Below are positions 33,998 through 43,174 of a stretch of DNA of 64,000 bases, piece after piece. Source of the DNA: Zoogloea sp021286885 (GTDB lineage: Bacteria; Pseudomonadota; Gammaproteobacteria; Burkholderiales; Rhodocyclaceae). A model generated the notes under the pieces. The model saw only the letters and a program-made list of their open reading frames with translations, was not told where the DNA came from and did not search any database. The stretch is taken from the NCBI RefSeq assembly GCF_041915215.1, contig NZ_JAYSBV010000002.1; one strand, given 5' to 3'. Position 1 is the first letter of the stretch; every line of letters begins with the position of its first letter. A program made the position numbers and the translations under genes.

Positions 33998-35239
33998 ATG
34001 ACATCAACAAATGACCTGAATGGACTTCCGTTGGTTACAGACTCCACCCGGGCTCAGAGTGAAAACATCGAGACCATTCTAAGCCGGCTGAGCAGTAAGC
34101 GACTTATCATTCCAGACTACCAACGAGACGCAGAACAGTGGGACAACCGAAAAGAGTCTCTGTTTATTGAGTCAATACTAAACAACCTAACCGTACCCGC
34201 GTTCTTTTTTTCACAAAGCAGCGACAGAACGATCGAAGTGGTTGACGGTCAACAGCGGCTTTCAACCATTCGAAAGTTTGCCGAAAACAAACTCACCCTG
34301 AGCGATGATGAATCAATGGCGTATCTAACGCCACAAAGCTGTCTTTATCGAGGAAAGACGTTTGCAGACATACCCCCAAAACTACAAACTGTTTTTCAGG
34401 ATTACCCTTTAACCATCATCTACCTACCCCAAAGTCTTGATCTAGGAACAAAGCTTGAAATATTCAGGCGCATCAACGAAGGGGGAACACCGCTTACAGC
34501 ACAAGACATTCGACTCGCTTACTACAGTGAATCAGCCTCCGTGACAACCGTCAGACTCGCAGGGCTTCACGGAGAAAGTGATGCAGGCGAAAGAATGTTA
34601 AACTCTGCAGCCAACAGAGGCATCCCCAACCCGTGGAGAGATCACAAACAAGCCTATGATCTTTGGTGCTCATGGTGGGAAGGAAAGATTAAATCTCGAG
34701 GTCAAGTACCTTCCGAAATGTATCTTTGGTATCTGGTTTCTAGAAACTGCGAAACATTAAACAATTTAACGTCAACCCCCAGTCAGATGAAGCATCTGCC
34801 CATAGCCTTCCGTGGCAGCACTGAGGAGGCTCTCGACATATATTGCGCGCAACTTAGGTGGTCTGACGAACACGGCGGCCCAGTGGTATTCCCCACTGGC
34901 GATGCACTGCAAGAAGAGTTCAATTTTTTCGCGCACGGCATGCAGCAAATACTAGGCAGCGGACTAACCGGGATAAGTGTTGACAAATATAAACAGATTG
35001 CATTTTTGATTGCCGGGGCAGCACATCAAAAATTAGATTTCAAAAAAGTTTCAGACGACGCATGGGATGCATTTGGCGAGTTTATTAGAACCCCAAGACA
35101 GTCAGGAAAAAAATGGCTCGCCACAGGCTACCCCGAACAAAAAGGCCGATGGTCGGGAGAGAGCGGGCAATACTCTCAATGCAAAAGGGCATCTGAGCTT
35201 ATAGCAGCCATAATAAAACAACACCCCAATTTATCGTGA
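33998..35239 (+). CDS. DUF262 (GmrSD N-terminal-like) domain protein
   Basis: A 413-aa protein of the ParB/Srx-like DUF262 superfamily. The hallmark motifs are clear: IPDYQR at 38-43, VVDGQQRLSTI with DGQQR at 83-87 (nucleotide-binding or hydrolysing site), and FRRINEGGTPLT at about 156-166. DUF262 is the GTP-sensing half of type IV enzymes such as GmrSD and occurs in several anti-phage systems. The DNA here is much more AT-rich than its neighbours. The start at 33998 has a weak GGAAA site. The stop overlaps the HNH gene start (GTGA), so the two are probably one functional unit. Confidence 0.87.
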   Translation: MTSTNDLNGLPLVTDSTRAQSENIETILSRLSSKRLIIPDYQRDAEQWDNRKESLFIESILNNLTVPAFFFSQSSDRTIEVVDGQQRLSTIRKFAENKLTLSDDESMAYLTPQSCLYRGKTFADIPPKLQTVFQDYPLTIIYLPQSLDLGTKLEIFRRINEGGTPLTAQDIRLAYYSESASVTTVRLAGLHGESDAGERMLNSAANRGIPNPWRDHKQAYDLWCSWWEGKIKSRGQVPSEMYLWYLVSRNCETLNNLTSTPSQMKHLPIAFRGSTEEALDIYCAQLRWSDEHGGPVVFPTGDALQEEFNFFAHGMQQILGSGLTGISVDKYKQIAFLIAGAAHQKLDFKKVSDDAWDAFGEFIRTPRQSGKKWLATGYPEQKGRWSGESGQYSQCKRASELIAAIIKQHPNLS

Positions 35240-35511
35240 GCGAATCCCTTCCAAAAAACCTTCCAATCTGCAACCCCCGAGACCGGCTATTCCCTATAGA
35301 ATGGAAAGAATCTTACTTTAGGAGAAACATTAATCGAGAACAAGGAGGCTACGTCTGCCCCGACTGCGGAAAAGTTTTTTCTGGCCCCTCAGGATTTAGC
35401 CAACTAGAGGGAGACCACATCACCCCTTACTCTCGCGGCGGGCTAACAGTTTGGAGTAACTTCACACTGCGCTGCCGCCCATGCAACGGAAGAAAATCTA
35501 ATGAAATTTGA
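35236..35511 (+). CDS. HNH endonuclease
   Basis: A 91-aa protein made almost entirely of a zinc-stabilised HNH fold: CPDC at 41-44, DH at 60-61 (EGDHITPYSRGG), Asn75 in WSNF, and CRPCN at 80-84, with a terminal GRKSNE. All residues for metal binding and catalysis are present. The GTG start overlaps the DUF262 stop by four bases, implying coupled translation and a fixed ratio. GmrSD-like enzymes fuse DUF262 with a DUF1524 (HNH-like) nuclease; here the two activities are on separate chains. DNA cleavage in phage defence is the likely job, unproven. Confidence 0.88.
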   Translation: MSESLPKNLPICNPRDRLFPIEWKESYFRRNINREQGGYVCPDCGKVFSGPSGFSQLEGDHITPYSRGGLTVWSNFTLRCRPCNGRKSNEI

Positions 35512-35866
35512 ACCAAAAGTCTTTCATACGTCAAATTAAAACCCGGCTTTATCCCCAGAGCAATCGCACCTTAATGCCATAAACAACCAAAACGGCCTAG
35601 AGTGGCTTAAATTTTTAGGCACCCATGCCCTCGTCTGCTTGCCGAAGCATCTTCAAGATGGCATTGGGGGCATACTTGACATCCCCAGAATGGGGCGATT
35701 TGCACAAAAAACGTGCAAACAATGCCAGCTTTAGCCCATGCCATTTAGGTTCAATTGCCCTGGCTTTATCCTTGAAATACCCAAGCCAATGGGTTTCACT
35801 AAAATAGCACTACACCCAACCTCCAGACAAAAACCAAGCGCCCATTTTAACTTTTCACACAACAAT
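35512..35866. other. AT-rich non-coding tail of the DUF262-HNH island
   Basis: About 355 bases with low GC and no convincing gene on either strand. Short open frames exist but lack ribosome sites and any recognisable motif. I could not find the missing front part of the HD-domain gene here. Confidence 0.45.
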
Positions 35867-35905
35867 CAAAAAAACGCCCCCACCCCAAAAAGGGCTGGAG
35901 GGCGT
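35867..35905 (-). terminator. Terminator of the aau operon
   Basis: On the minus strand an ACGCCCTCCAGCCC arm pairs with a GGGGTGGGGGCGT arm around TTTTT, and a run of seven T follows. It sits 86 bases after the last gene of the ten-gene minus-strand run. Confidence 0.75.
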
Positions 35906-35991
35906 GAAGGGCGCTGCCCCATGGGCACCCGAAAGGGTGGAGGGGAGGACGGGGCAGCGGGAGACGACAGGGAAAACTACATGCGCTGTAG

Positions 35992-37014
35992 CTACCTGCC
36001 CTGGCGGGCGGGTTCGGGGGGGAGGACGCCTTCGCGGGAGAACAGCAGCGGGGCGGCCTGGGGGCGGGGGATGAGGGCGGTGAGGGTCTGGCGGTCGGGG
36101 CGTTGGTGGGCCTCGAAGTGCTGGCCGTCGGGGCTGGTGAGGGTGACGCCATCGAGGGCGGTGGCGTGGATGGCGTCGGGGCCCTGGGTGAGGCTGGTGA
36201 TGGAGCTGAGGGTTTTGCTTTCCAGGGGGCTCCAGTGTTCGCCGCCGTCGGTGCTGCGGTAGAGGGTGCCGCGCAGGCCGCCGATGATCAGGCTGCCGTC
36301 GGCGAGGCTGAGGCCGGCCCAGAAGGAGGCGCGGCTGCCGGTATCCAGGGTGTCCCAGGTTTTTCCGCCGTCGCTGGAGCGCAGCACCTTGCCCTGCTCT
36401 GCCGCTACGTAAAGCGGGCCCTTGGGGCTGGCGAACAGGCTGTAGAGGTTGCGGTCGGCGCGTTTGCCGTTAACGGTGGGGAGTTCGACCGGCGACCAGT
36501 GCTGGCCGCCGTCCTGGGTGTGGAGCAGGAGCGACCACAGGCCGCAGGCCCAGCCTTCCTGCTTATCCTTGAAGTACACCGAAAACAGGGGCTGGTCGGC
36601 GTTGAGATCCTGGCGCTGGAGGCTCCAGGTTTCGCCGCCGTCGGTGGTGGCGAGGATCACGCCCCGGTGGCCCACCGCCCAGCCGCGCAGGTGGTCGATG
36701 AACCAGACGGCGTTGAGCATGGTGCGCACCGGCACCTGACGGGCTTGGCGGAAGCTTTTGCCTTCGTCGTCGGAGTAGATCACGGTGCCTTGGTCGCCCA
36801 CCGCCACGATGCGCTGGCCGGCGCGGGTGGCGGCCTGGATCAGTTGCTGGCTGGCGAAGGGCGAGGCCAGGGCGCTCTGCCCGGCGGGCGCGGGGGCTTC
36901 GGGGGCGGCGTGGGCCAGCGCGGTGACACCAAACAGGGCAAGGATCAGGGCGTCCCGCTGGCGCCGGATGCCCAGCCGGGAGGCATGCAGATGGGCTCGG
37001 AGGGGTTTAAGCAT
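35992..37014 (-). CDS. YCF48/BNR-repeat periplasmic protein
   Basis: A 340-aa protein with a signal peptide-like N terminus (cleavage after ALAHA) and a beta-propeller made of five or more BNR/Asp-box repeats. Visible units are SDDEGKSF, TDGGETW, QDGGQHW, SDGGKTW and TDGGEHW, spaced by about 40-45 residues. YCF48/Hcf136 propellers assist assembly of membrane complexes. In proteobacteria this type is usually found beside an RND/MMPL transporter with DUF1302 and DUF1329 genes, exactly as here, and a role as periplasmic partner of the transporter is inferred. It is the last gene of the operon, 21 bases after the RND gene. Confidence 0.82.
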   Translation of the reverse strand: MLKPLRAHLHASRLGIRRQRDALILALFGVTALAHAAPEAPAPAGQSALASPFASQQLIQAATRAGQRIVAVGDQGTVIYSDDEGKSFRQARQVPVRTMLNAVWFIDHLRGWAVGHRGVILATTDGGETWSLQRQDLNADQPLFSVYFKDKQEGWACGLWSLLLHTQDGGQHWSPVELPTVNGKRADRNLYSLFASPKGPLYVAAEQGKVLRSSDGGKTWDTLDTGSRASFWAGLSLADGSLIIGGLRGTLYRSTDGGEHWSPLESKTLSSITSLTQGPDAIHATALDGVTLTSPDGQHFEAHQRPDRQTLTALIPRPQAAPLLFSREGVLPPEPARQGR

Positions 37015-37035
37015 GATGAAAGCGCCTCTTGATGC

Positions 37036-39435
37036 TTAGTGGTCCAGAATGCCGGGGGCCTTGACGGGGCTCCGGCGCGGGAAAATCTTGTCCATCCAGA
37101 CGGCCAGGGCGGGGAGCGCGGTCATGGCCATGATCAGATTGACGATGAACATGAAGGCCAGCAGCTTGCCCATGTCGGCCTGGAACTTGAGGGCCGAGAA
37201 AGACCAGGTGGCTACGCCCACCGCGAGGGTGATGGCGGTGAAGATGGTGGCCATGCCGACTTCCATGATGGCGTGTTCGACCGCCTTCACGATGGGCTGG
37301 CCGTGGGCCAGGTGGAACTGGAGCCGGTTGTAGATGTAGAAGGCGTAATCCACGCCGATGCCTACCGCCAGCACCATCACCGGCAGGGTGGCCACCGTGA
37401 GGCCGATCTGGAGTTCCTTCATGAACCAGTAGCCGATGAAGGTGCCCACCGTGAGGGGCAGGCAGCAGGCGATCACGGCGCGGAAGTCCCGATACACCAT
37501 GAACACCAGCAGCACGATGGCGCCGTACACATAGAGCATCATGGGCAGCTCGCTGTGTTCGACTTCTTCATTCACGGCGGCGAGCACGCCCGCGTTGCCG
37601 GCGGCAAGGCGGATGCTGACGCCGGCCAGGGGCTGGGCGCGGCGGTAGTCCTTCACCGCGTCGATGATGCGGTTGATGGTGACGGCCTTGTGGTCGGTCA
37701 GGAAAAGATGGACGGCGGTCATGCTGCAATCCTTGCGCATGTAGCCGCGCATCCGGCCCACCTCCACCGCCAGCCCGGAATAATTGCCCGGATCGGCGGG
37801 AACCACGTTCATCTTGGGGTTGCCTTCGTTGTAGCCCTCGCTGTAGGTGCGCAGCTGGCTGGAGAAGGCGCTGATGGACATGACGCCTTCCACGTGGCGC
37901 ATCCGGTTCACAAACCCGTCCTGGTAGCTGCCGATGGCGGTGTTCTCGCAGGCGTCGGGGAGTTCGGTTTCAAACACCACGGTGAGCCAGTCGAGGCCGG
38001 TATCGTAGTTTTGCGAGATGGCTACGGCGTCCTGGTTGAAGCGGGCGTCCTGGCGCAGTTCGGGGGCGCCCGGCTCCAGGGTGCCGACCACCCGGTCGCT
38101 GCTCTGCCACACCGAGACGCCAAACACGCTCGCCGTCACCAGCAGCACGATGGCGGCGCGGCCCGGTTCGGCCAGGCGGGCCAGACCACGCAGCCAGCCG
38201 GCGCGCTTCTCGCGCTTGAGCATGGCCTTGTCGGCGTATTCCTTGCTGAAGCTGAACAGGGATGCGGCCAGGGGCAGCATCACCAGATTGGTCAGGATCT
38301 TGTAGGCCACGCCGATGGAGGCGGTGATGGCCAGCTCGCGCACCATGGGGATGGGGATCAGCACCAGGGTGACGAAGGATACAAACGCCGTCACCAGGGC
38401 CAGGGTGCCGGGCACCAGCAGGCCGCTGAAGCTGCGCCGGGCGGCTTCTTCGGTGCTCTTGCCGTGGGCCAGCTCGCGCACGATGAAGTTGATCTGCTGC
38501 ACCCCATGGGACACGCCAATCGCAAACACCAGAAACGGCACCAGCACGGCGAGCGGGTCCAGCCCGTAACCGAGCAGGCGCAGGGTGCCAAACTGCCAGA
38601 TCAGCGATGTCAGCGAGCAAAACACCGGCAGGATGGTGAAGCGCACCGAATGGCAATACCAGTACACCGCTAGGCTGGTGAGCACCAGGGCGACCGCGCA
38701 GAACACCAGCACGCCCTTGGCGCCATCGGCAATATCGCCGATCTGCTTGGCAAAGCCGATGATCTGGACTTCGAAGTTGGCGTCTTCAAACTTGGCCCGG
38801 AGCTGGCTTTCGAGCAGGTGGTTGTATTCGATGTAGTCGATCTTGTTGCCGTCGGCGTCCACCTCGTTGAGCTCGGCGGTAATCATCGCGCTGGTCTGGT
38901 CGCGGGACACCAGGGTGCCCACAAAGCCGCCCTGGCTGGTGGCGCGCTGGATGTGGGCGATGGTGTCGGCGTCCAGGCTGGCGGGGGTCACGGTGCCGTC
39001 GATGATGGGCTCGGCCCGGAAGCCGTCTTCGGTGATCTCGTTAACAAAGCTGTTGGGCGTCCACAGAGACTGCACGCCCAGGCGCGAGACGTGGGGCATG
39101 AACATCACCGCCTGGGTGACTTCATATAGCCGGGTCAGGGCGGGGGCGCTCCAGATGCTGCCCTGGCGCGCTTTCACCACCACAGTGATGCGGTTGGCGC
39201 CGAGCACGTCGTCCCGGTATGTGTGGAAGGTTTCGATGTACTCGTGGCCCACGGGCAGCTGCTTCTCGAAGCCTGCGTCCATGTGGAGCTGGAGCGCGAA
39301 ATACGCCATCACCCCGGTGAAGGCCAGCAGCAGGGCCAGCAGGCTGCGCCGGATGCCGAACAAAAAGCCTTCGAGCGCCTTGAGGCTGCGGGTAAAAAAC
39401 TGGTCGACGCTGTCGACGCTAAATGGATTCAACAC
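37036..39435 (-). CDS. RND superfamily transporter, MMPL type
   Basis: A 799-aa inner-membrane protein with 12 predicted helices in two halves, each opening with one helix and a large periplasmic domain. The first half has AFTGVMAYFALQLHMDAGFEKQLP; the second has AIVLLVTASVFGVSVWQSS and ends with the helix bundle around VMVLAVGIGVDYAFYIYNR. The conserved GxxxDY motif is seen there and, as GVSHGVQ, in the first half. MMPL transporters move lipids or hydrophobic molecules between membranes. The start is GTG at 39435. It lies between the DUF1302 and YCF48 genes. The cargo is unknown; an amine-derived aldehyde or acid, or a lipid, is possible. Confidence 0.88.
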   Translation of the reverse strand: MLNPFSVDSVDQFFTRSLKALEGFLFGIRRSLLALLLAFTGVMAYFALQLHMDAGFEKQLPVGHEYIETFHTYRDDVLGANRITVVVKARQGSIWSAPALTRLYEVTQAVMFMPHVSRLGVQSLWTPNSFVNEITEDGFRAEPIIDGTVTPASLDADTIAHIQRATSQGGFVGTLVSRDQTSAMITAELNEVDADGNKIDYIEYNHLLESQLRAKFEDANFEVQIIGFAKQIGDIADGAKGVLVFCAVALVLTSLAVYWYCHSVRFTILPVFCSLTSLIWQFGTLRLLGYGLDPLAVLVPFLVFAIGVSHGVQQINFIVRELAHGKSTEEAARRSFSGLLVPGTLALVTAFVSFVTLVLIPIPMVRELAITASIGVAYKILTNLVMLPLAASLFSFSKEYADKAMLKREKRAGWLRGLARLAEPGRAAIVLLVTASVFGVSVWQSSDRVVGTLEPGAPELRQDARFNQDAVAISQNYDTGLDWLTVVFETELPDACENTAIGSYQDGFVNRMRHVEGVMSISAFSSQLRTYSEGYNEGNPKMNVVPADPGNYSGLAVEVGRMRGYMRKDCSMTAVHLFLTDHKAVTINRIIDAVKDYRRAQPLAGVSIRLAAGNAGVLAAVNEEVEHSELPMMLYVYGAIVLLVFMVYRDFRAVIACCLPLTVGTFIGYWFMKELQIGLTVATLPVMVLAVGIGVDYAFYIYNRLQFHLAHGQPIVKAVEHAIMEVGMATIFTAITLAVGVATWSFSALKFQADMGKLLAFMFIVNLIMAMTALPALAVWMDKIFPRRSPVKAPGILDH

Positions 39436-39515
39436 GATGTTCCACCCAGGAACGCGGGCCAGGCCCCGCCGCCCGCGCCCCAGGGCGGCAGGCGGGCGGG
39501 GCTACCCGGGCTCCG

Positions 39516-41174
39516 TCAGAAGTTGCGGGAAACGTAGGCGCCGATGAAGTCCCGGTCCTTGTAGGGCTGGTCGAAGCGGCTGTCACCGCCCCAGAACTTG
39601 GCGTAATTGACAGCGAACTGCCAGGAGGCCGGGTTCTGCACGAAGCTCACGATGAAGTTGGCGGACTTGGCGCCTTCCATGAAGGTGGCCGTGGTGGTGG
39701 GGGTGCGGCCCTTGACCGCCTGGAAGTAGAAGATCTCGGGGATCACCTGCCAGCCGTTGATGACGGTGCCGTCATACACCCAGCTGAAATCCAGGTTGTA
39801 GCCCCAGGAAGTCTTGGTGCCTGCGGGCAGGGCGCTGCTGCTGGCGTCCGCCTCCACGCCCCAGCCCCAGGCCCCGGCGCCCACCGGCACGCCGTTGTAG
39901 AAGTGCTTGAGGTTGGGATATTTGATGGCGACCGCTTCGAGCATCAGGGTGGCCGTCTGGGCACCGCCCAGGGCGTTGAGGATCGCACCATGCTCGCTCG
40001 GGGTGAGGCTCAGCGTGCCGGTCAGGTGCCACTGGAACTTGCGCTCATCCACATAGCAATTGCCGTTGGTGCCGGCGCAGCCGCTGGCCGGGTTGAGGGA
40101 CACCGCATCCCGGGGGCGGTAAGACAGTTCGGAGCCAATGGCCCAGTCACCCAGGGGAAAGTTGGCGCTCACCCCAAACATGCGGCGGTCTTCGGGGAAG
40201 GCCCAACCGGCGGCCCCGGTGCCGTCCAGGTTGTAGCTAAATTGGGCGGCCTTGTCGTGGTAGGCCATGCCGTACAGGCCCAGGTTGAGCTGGGTGCCTT
40301 CTGGCTGCCAACGCAGGGCGGCCCCGTACTGGCCATCCTTGCGGGCGCTGCCCTGGGCCAGCCCGTAGGCCTGGTGGCCCCGCCCCAGGCCGTTCACCAC
40401 CGACCAGAAACTGCCCGTGGGCGGGTAGTAGTTGGCGTTCCACTTGGCCTGCACATAGGCTTCGGCATTAAAGCCGCCCCCCAGGCCTGCGGCCACGCTC
40501 ACGATGGGCGCCGGCAAAAACACCTCCTTGAGCTGGGTGCCGGGCTGGGAGAGGCGCATCAGATCCATGGCGTTCACCTGGTTGATGCCCCCCGGGATGA
40601 ACAGGCTTTCGCCCCAGCTGATGACCTGGTTGCCCACCCGTACCCGGGCGCGCTGCTCGCCCACTTCAAACTCCTTGCTCACCCAGAAATCCAGCAGGCG
40701 GGCCTTGAACGAGAGGTCGTCCTTGGCGTCGCCCGTCAGATTGCCCACCCCGGCGGGGTTGCCGGCGCTCACGTAGTCGGTGGTGGTGGTGGCCGAGAGA
40801 TCCTTGAGCCAACTGGCCCGGGCCATGAACTTCACATCGGAGGGCAGCTTGAGCAGCAGCTCATGGGTACCCTTCAGGTAGGTGGTGAAGGCGTCGCCCT
40901 TGGCATAGTTGAGGGTGCCCTGATCCCCCAGGCCGCTGGCCACGGTGGCACAGCCCGAGGGCGCGCCGGCCCCCGAGGCGCCGCTCAGCACCAGCGGACA
41001 GGCGGGGTTCTCGGTGCGCACCCCAATGCCGGCGGTGATGGTGGAATCCAGGCTGCCGGAGATGTTCTCGTCCTGGAAGGTGAAGGCCGACGCCTGCCCG
41101 GCCAGGCCGGTGAGCAGGGCAAGTACAAGGGGTTTTACAGACGTGGGGCAAACGGTGGGGCGAAAGGTAGACAT
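39516..41174 (-). CDS. DUF1302 outer-membrane beta-barrel protein
   Basis: A 552-aa protein with a signal peptide (cleavage after GQASA), then a start typical of the family: FTFQDENISGSLDSTITAGIG. The body alternates aromatic and polar residues as in long barrels. Recognisable family blocks are RVRVGNQVISWGESLFIPGGIN and SWVYDGTVINGWQVIPEIFYF, and the C terminus ends DFIGAYVSRNF with a final Phe. DUF1302 proteins are found with DUF1329 and RND genes in clusters for degradation of hydrophobic compounds, where they are thought to act as channels. AGGAG precedes the start. It follows the DUF1329 gene by 105 bases. Confidence 0.85.
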   Translation of the reverse strand: MSTFRPTVCPTSVKPLVLALLTGLAGQASAFTFQDENISGSLDSTITAGIGVRTENPACPLVLSGASGAGAPSGCATVASGLGDQGTLNYAKGDAFTTYLKGTHELLLKLPSDVKFMARASWLKDLSATTTTDYVSAGNPAGVGNLTGDAKDDLSFKARLLDFWVSKEFEVGEQRARVRVGNQVISWGESLFIPGGINQVNAMDLMRLSQPGTQLKEVFLPAPIVSVAAGLGGGFNAEAYVQAKWNANYYPPTGSFWSVVNGLGRGHQAYGLAQGSARKDGQYGAALRWQPEGTQLNLGLYGMAYHDKAAQFSYNLDGTGAAGWAFPEDRRMFGVSANFPLGDWAIGSELSYRPRDAVSLNPASGCAGTNGNCYVDERKFQWHLTGTLSLTPSEHGAILNALGGAQTATLMLEAVAIKYPNLKHFYNGVPVGAGAWGWGVEADASSSALPAGTKTSWGYNLDFSWVYDGTVINGWQVIPEIFYFQAVKGRTPTTTATFMEGAKSANFIVSFVQNPASWQFAVNYAKFWGGDSRFDQPYKDRDFIGAYVSRNF

Positions 41175-41279
41175 GCTGAAAGCTCCTGTATCCCGTGTTC
41201 CTGACGTGCGCCCCCTCCCCTCGCCCGGGGTGAAGGGCGATGGCGGGTGGCGCGATGGGGGCCGGGGGCCGGCCCAGGC

Positions 41280-42671
41280 TTAGCGGTCGCTGATGGCGCG
41301 CAGGTTGTCGGAGGTGTAGAACGAAGGCTTGTAGCGGGGGCTGTTGCCTTCGGTCACCCACTGGATGTCCTTGCCGGTGCCGGCGGCGTGCAGGTCGAAC
41401 ACGTAGCGGCCTTCGTTCAGGTTGTACTGGGTGAAGCCGGCCACGTCGCAGGTGCCGGTTTCATACACGGGGATCAAATAGCCTTCCCGGTGCTTCCAGA
41501 TCTTGCCCTGGGCGTCGTAGTCGTCGGCGGCCACGAGGTTCCAGCTGTCCTCATCCAGGAAGAAGGTGCGCTTGGGGGAAATATGGCGGGCACCGGCCTT
41601 CACGCTGGCTTCCACCACCCACACCCGGTGCAGCTCATAGCGGCGGTGGGCGGGGTTGATGGAATCCTGCTGGGCGATGTCGTCAAACTTGGCGTCAAAG
41701 TCGTAGGCACCGAAGCTGTTGTAGGGGACGTAAATTTCCTTCTTGCCCACCAGCTTCCAGTCGAAGCGGTCCAGGGTGCCGTTGAACACCGAGGGCTCAT
41801 CCAGGGTGTATTGGTTTTCCATCCCGATCTGGGGCGCGTCATAGGCGTAGGTGGGCATGCGCCGCACCCGGCGCTGGCCGGTGAAGTAGTAGAAGGTTTC
41901 GCTGCCCGGCTGATCCAGGAAGGTGGTGAGGTTGAACGCCTGCCCGGCCAGCGCGGTGGGGGTGCTGTACATCAGGTAGGTGTAGTACTCCACATTGGGC
42001 AGCTTGGAGAGCTGCTTGCTGCCCTTGGCGCCCCACGGGAAGAAATAGGTCTGCTCGTTGCTCGCCTTGATCCACTCGGTCGAGCCCTTGCGCGGCGACA
42101 CGGAGGTGATGGAGTTCTTGTACTCCATGGCGATGCCCCGGTAGCGCATCTTGGCGTTCCACATGGCCTGGGCGCCGTTCTCCGGGAAGGGGAAGGGATA
42201 GCCCGGTACGCTGGCTTCCTTCAGGCTCCAGCCATCTTCGCCCATCTTGGCGGTGCCCACGTTCTTGCGGGTGTTCTCGGCCACAAAATCAGGCACGCCG
42301 CAATCCCGGTGGGTGGGGTACACGTCCATCCGGTAGCCCTTCACCTGCTTGATGGTGGCTACCTGGCCCGGGGTCAGCTTGTCGGCGTACTTGGCCACAT
42401 TGGCGGCATCAATCGAAAACAGGGGCTTGTCGCCCTTGTGCTTCCAGGCCTCGCCCCGGTTCTTGCCGTAGCTCCAGCCGGCGGCGGGGGCTTCCTTGCC
42501 CACCCAGGCGGGGATGGAGCCGTCCTTGTTGGCGCCCTTCTCGGCCCCCGCAGGGGTCAGATCCTTGCCCAGGCGGGCCGGGTCTTCGGTGGCACAGGCC
42601 AGGGCGCTCAAACCACCCAGCGCAAGGGCTAGGGCCAGGGGCCGCAGGGCGGCGGTATGCATCGGTTTCAT
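41280..42671 (-). CDS. DUF1329 outer-membrane-associated protein (LolA-like)
   Basis: A 463-aa secreted protein (signal peptide ending near ALACA). Family blocks include LGKDLTPAGAEKGANKDGSIPAW in parts, GYRMDVYPTHRDCGVP and RRYELHRVWVVEASVKAGARH. A final barrel-like domain carries SWNLVAADDYDAQGKIWKHREGYLIP. DUF1329 has a LolA/LolB-like lipid-binding fold in its C-terminal half and is almost always found beside DUF1302. It probably carries a hydrophobic ligand or lipid across the periplasm with the RND protein. AAGGAG lies upstream of the start. Its presence in an amine dehydrogenase operon is unusual. Confidence 0.85.
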   Translation of the reverse strand: MKPMHTAALRPLALALALGGLSALACATEDPARLGKDLTPAGAEKGANKDGSIPAWVGKEAPAAGWSYGKNRGEAWKHKGDKPLFSIDAANVAKYADKLTPGQVATIKQVKGYRMDVYPTHRDCGVPDFVAENTRKNVGTAKMGEDGWSLKEASVPGYPFPFPENGAQAMWNAKMRYRGIAMEYKNSITSVSPRKGSTEWIKASNEQTYFFPWGAKGSKQLSKLPNVEYYTYLMYSTPTALAGQAFNLTTFLDQPGSETFYYFTGQRRVRRMPTYAYDAPQIGMENQYTLDEPSVFNGTLDRFDWKLVGKKEIYVPYNSFGAYDFDAKFDDIAQQDSINPAHRRYELHRVWVVEASVKAGARHISPKRTFFLDEDSWNLVAADDYDAQGKIWKHREGYLIPVYETGTCDVAGFTQYNLNEGRYVFDLHAAGTGKDIQWVTEGNSPRYKPSFYTSDNLRAISDR

Positions 42672-42735
42672 CGGGTTTCTCCTTGGGGGGCAAACGAGGG
42701 GTCAGGCTGTATTTGTCAGGCGTCGGGGGCGGGCT

Positions 42736-43164
42736 TCATTCAATGGCCAGGCCCAGCCCCTGGAGGCGCTGGACTATGCTGGCCCGGGTGCCGGGCACGT
42801 CATGGACGGGTTGCTGGCGCAGCTGGGCCACCTCGGCAGTGGTAAACGGCTGGAAGTCGGCGGGCACCTGGCCGGGGCTGTAGGCCCGTACCATCCAGTT
42901 GAGCAGCGCAGCAGTCTCCGCATGGCCCAGGGGGGAATTGGCGGTGCCGGGCACCTGCACCAGAAAATTCCGCCCTTCGGGCAGGCGCAGAAAATGCCCC
43001 ACCACCCCGCGCATGTCGGGGATGCCGGCCTTGGGCGCGCCGCTGCCATCCATCTGATGACAGCCCGCACAGTTGTTCAGAAAATTACGCTGGGGCCCTG
43101 CCCCGGCCAGGGCGGGGGTGGCACAGGCACTGCTCAGCGCCAGGGTCAGGAACAGGGTTCGCAT
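42736..43164 (-). CDS. Monohaem cytochrome c, second copy, apparent loss of Met ligand
   Basis: A 142-aa periplasmic class I cytochrome with a signal peptide (cleavage after PALA) and one CAGCH haem site at about residues 32-36. It is clearly a paralogue of the cytochrome encoded just upstream: both end with a PA-x-F-x-P-[FY]-T-x-EEV-like tail. The partner has GAMPGFAQLSDAEA, where Met is the expected sixth haem ligand. This protein reads GTANSPLGHAETA, without a Met at that place. It may thus have an open or differently ligated haem. AGGAAA precedes the start. It sits ten bases after the other cytochrome. Confidence 0.82.
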   Translation of the reverse strand: MRTLFLTLALSSACATPALAGAGPQRNFLNNCAGCHQMDGSGAPKAGIPDMRGVVGHFLRLPEGRNFLVQVPGTANSPLGHAETAALLNWMVRAYSPGQVPADFQPFTTAEVAQLRQQPVHDVPGTRASIVQRLQGLGLAIE

Positions 43165-43174
43165 GGGGCTTTCC

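Noticed and set aside
35625..35807. Possible 60-codon plus-strand gene downstream of the HNH gene
   Set aside because: No ribosome site, no motif, and the codon pattern is unlike the two island genes.
33840..35870. Insertion sequence or prophage as the source of the AT-rich island
   Set aside because: No transposase, integrase, terminal inverted repeats or target duplication could be seen at the edges.
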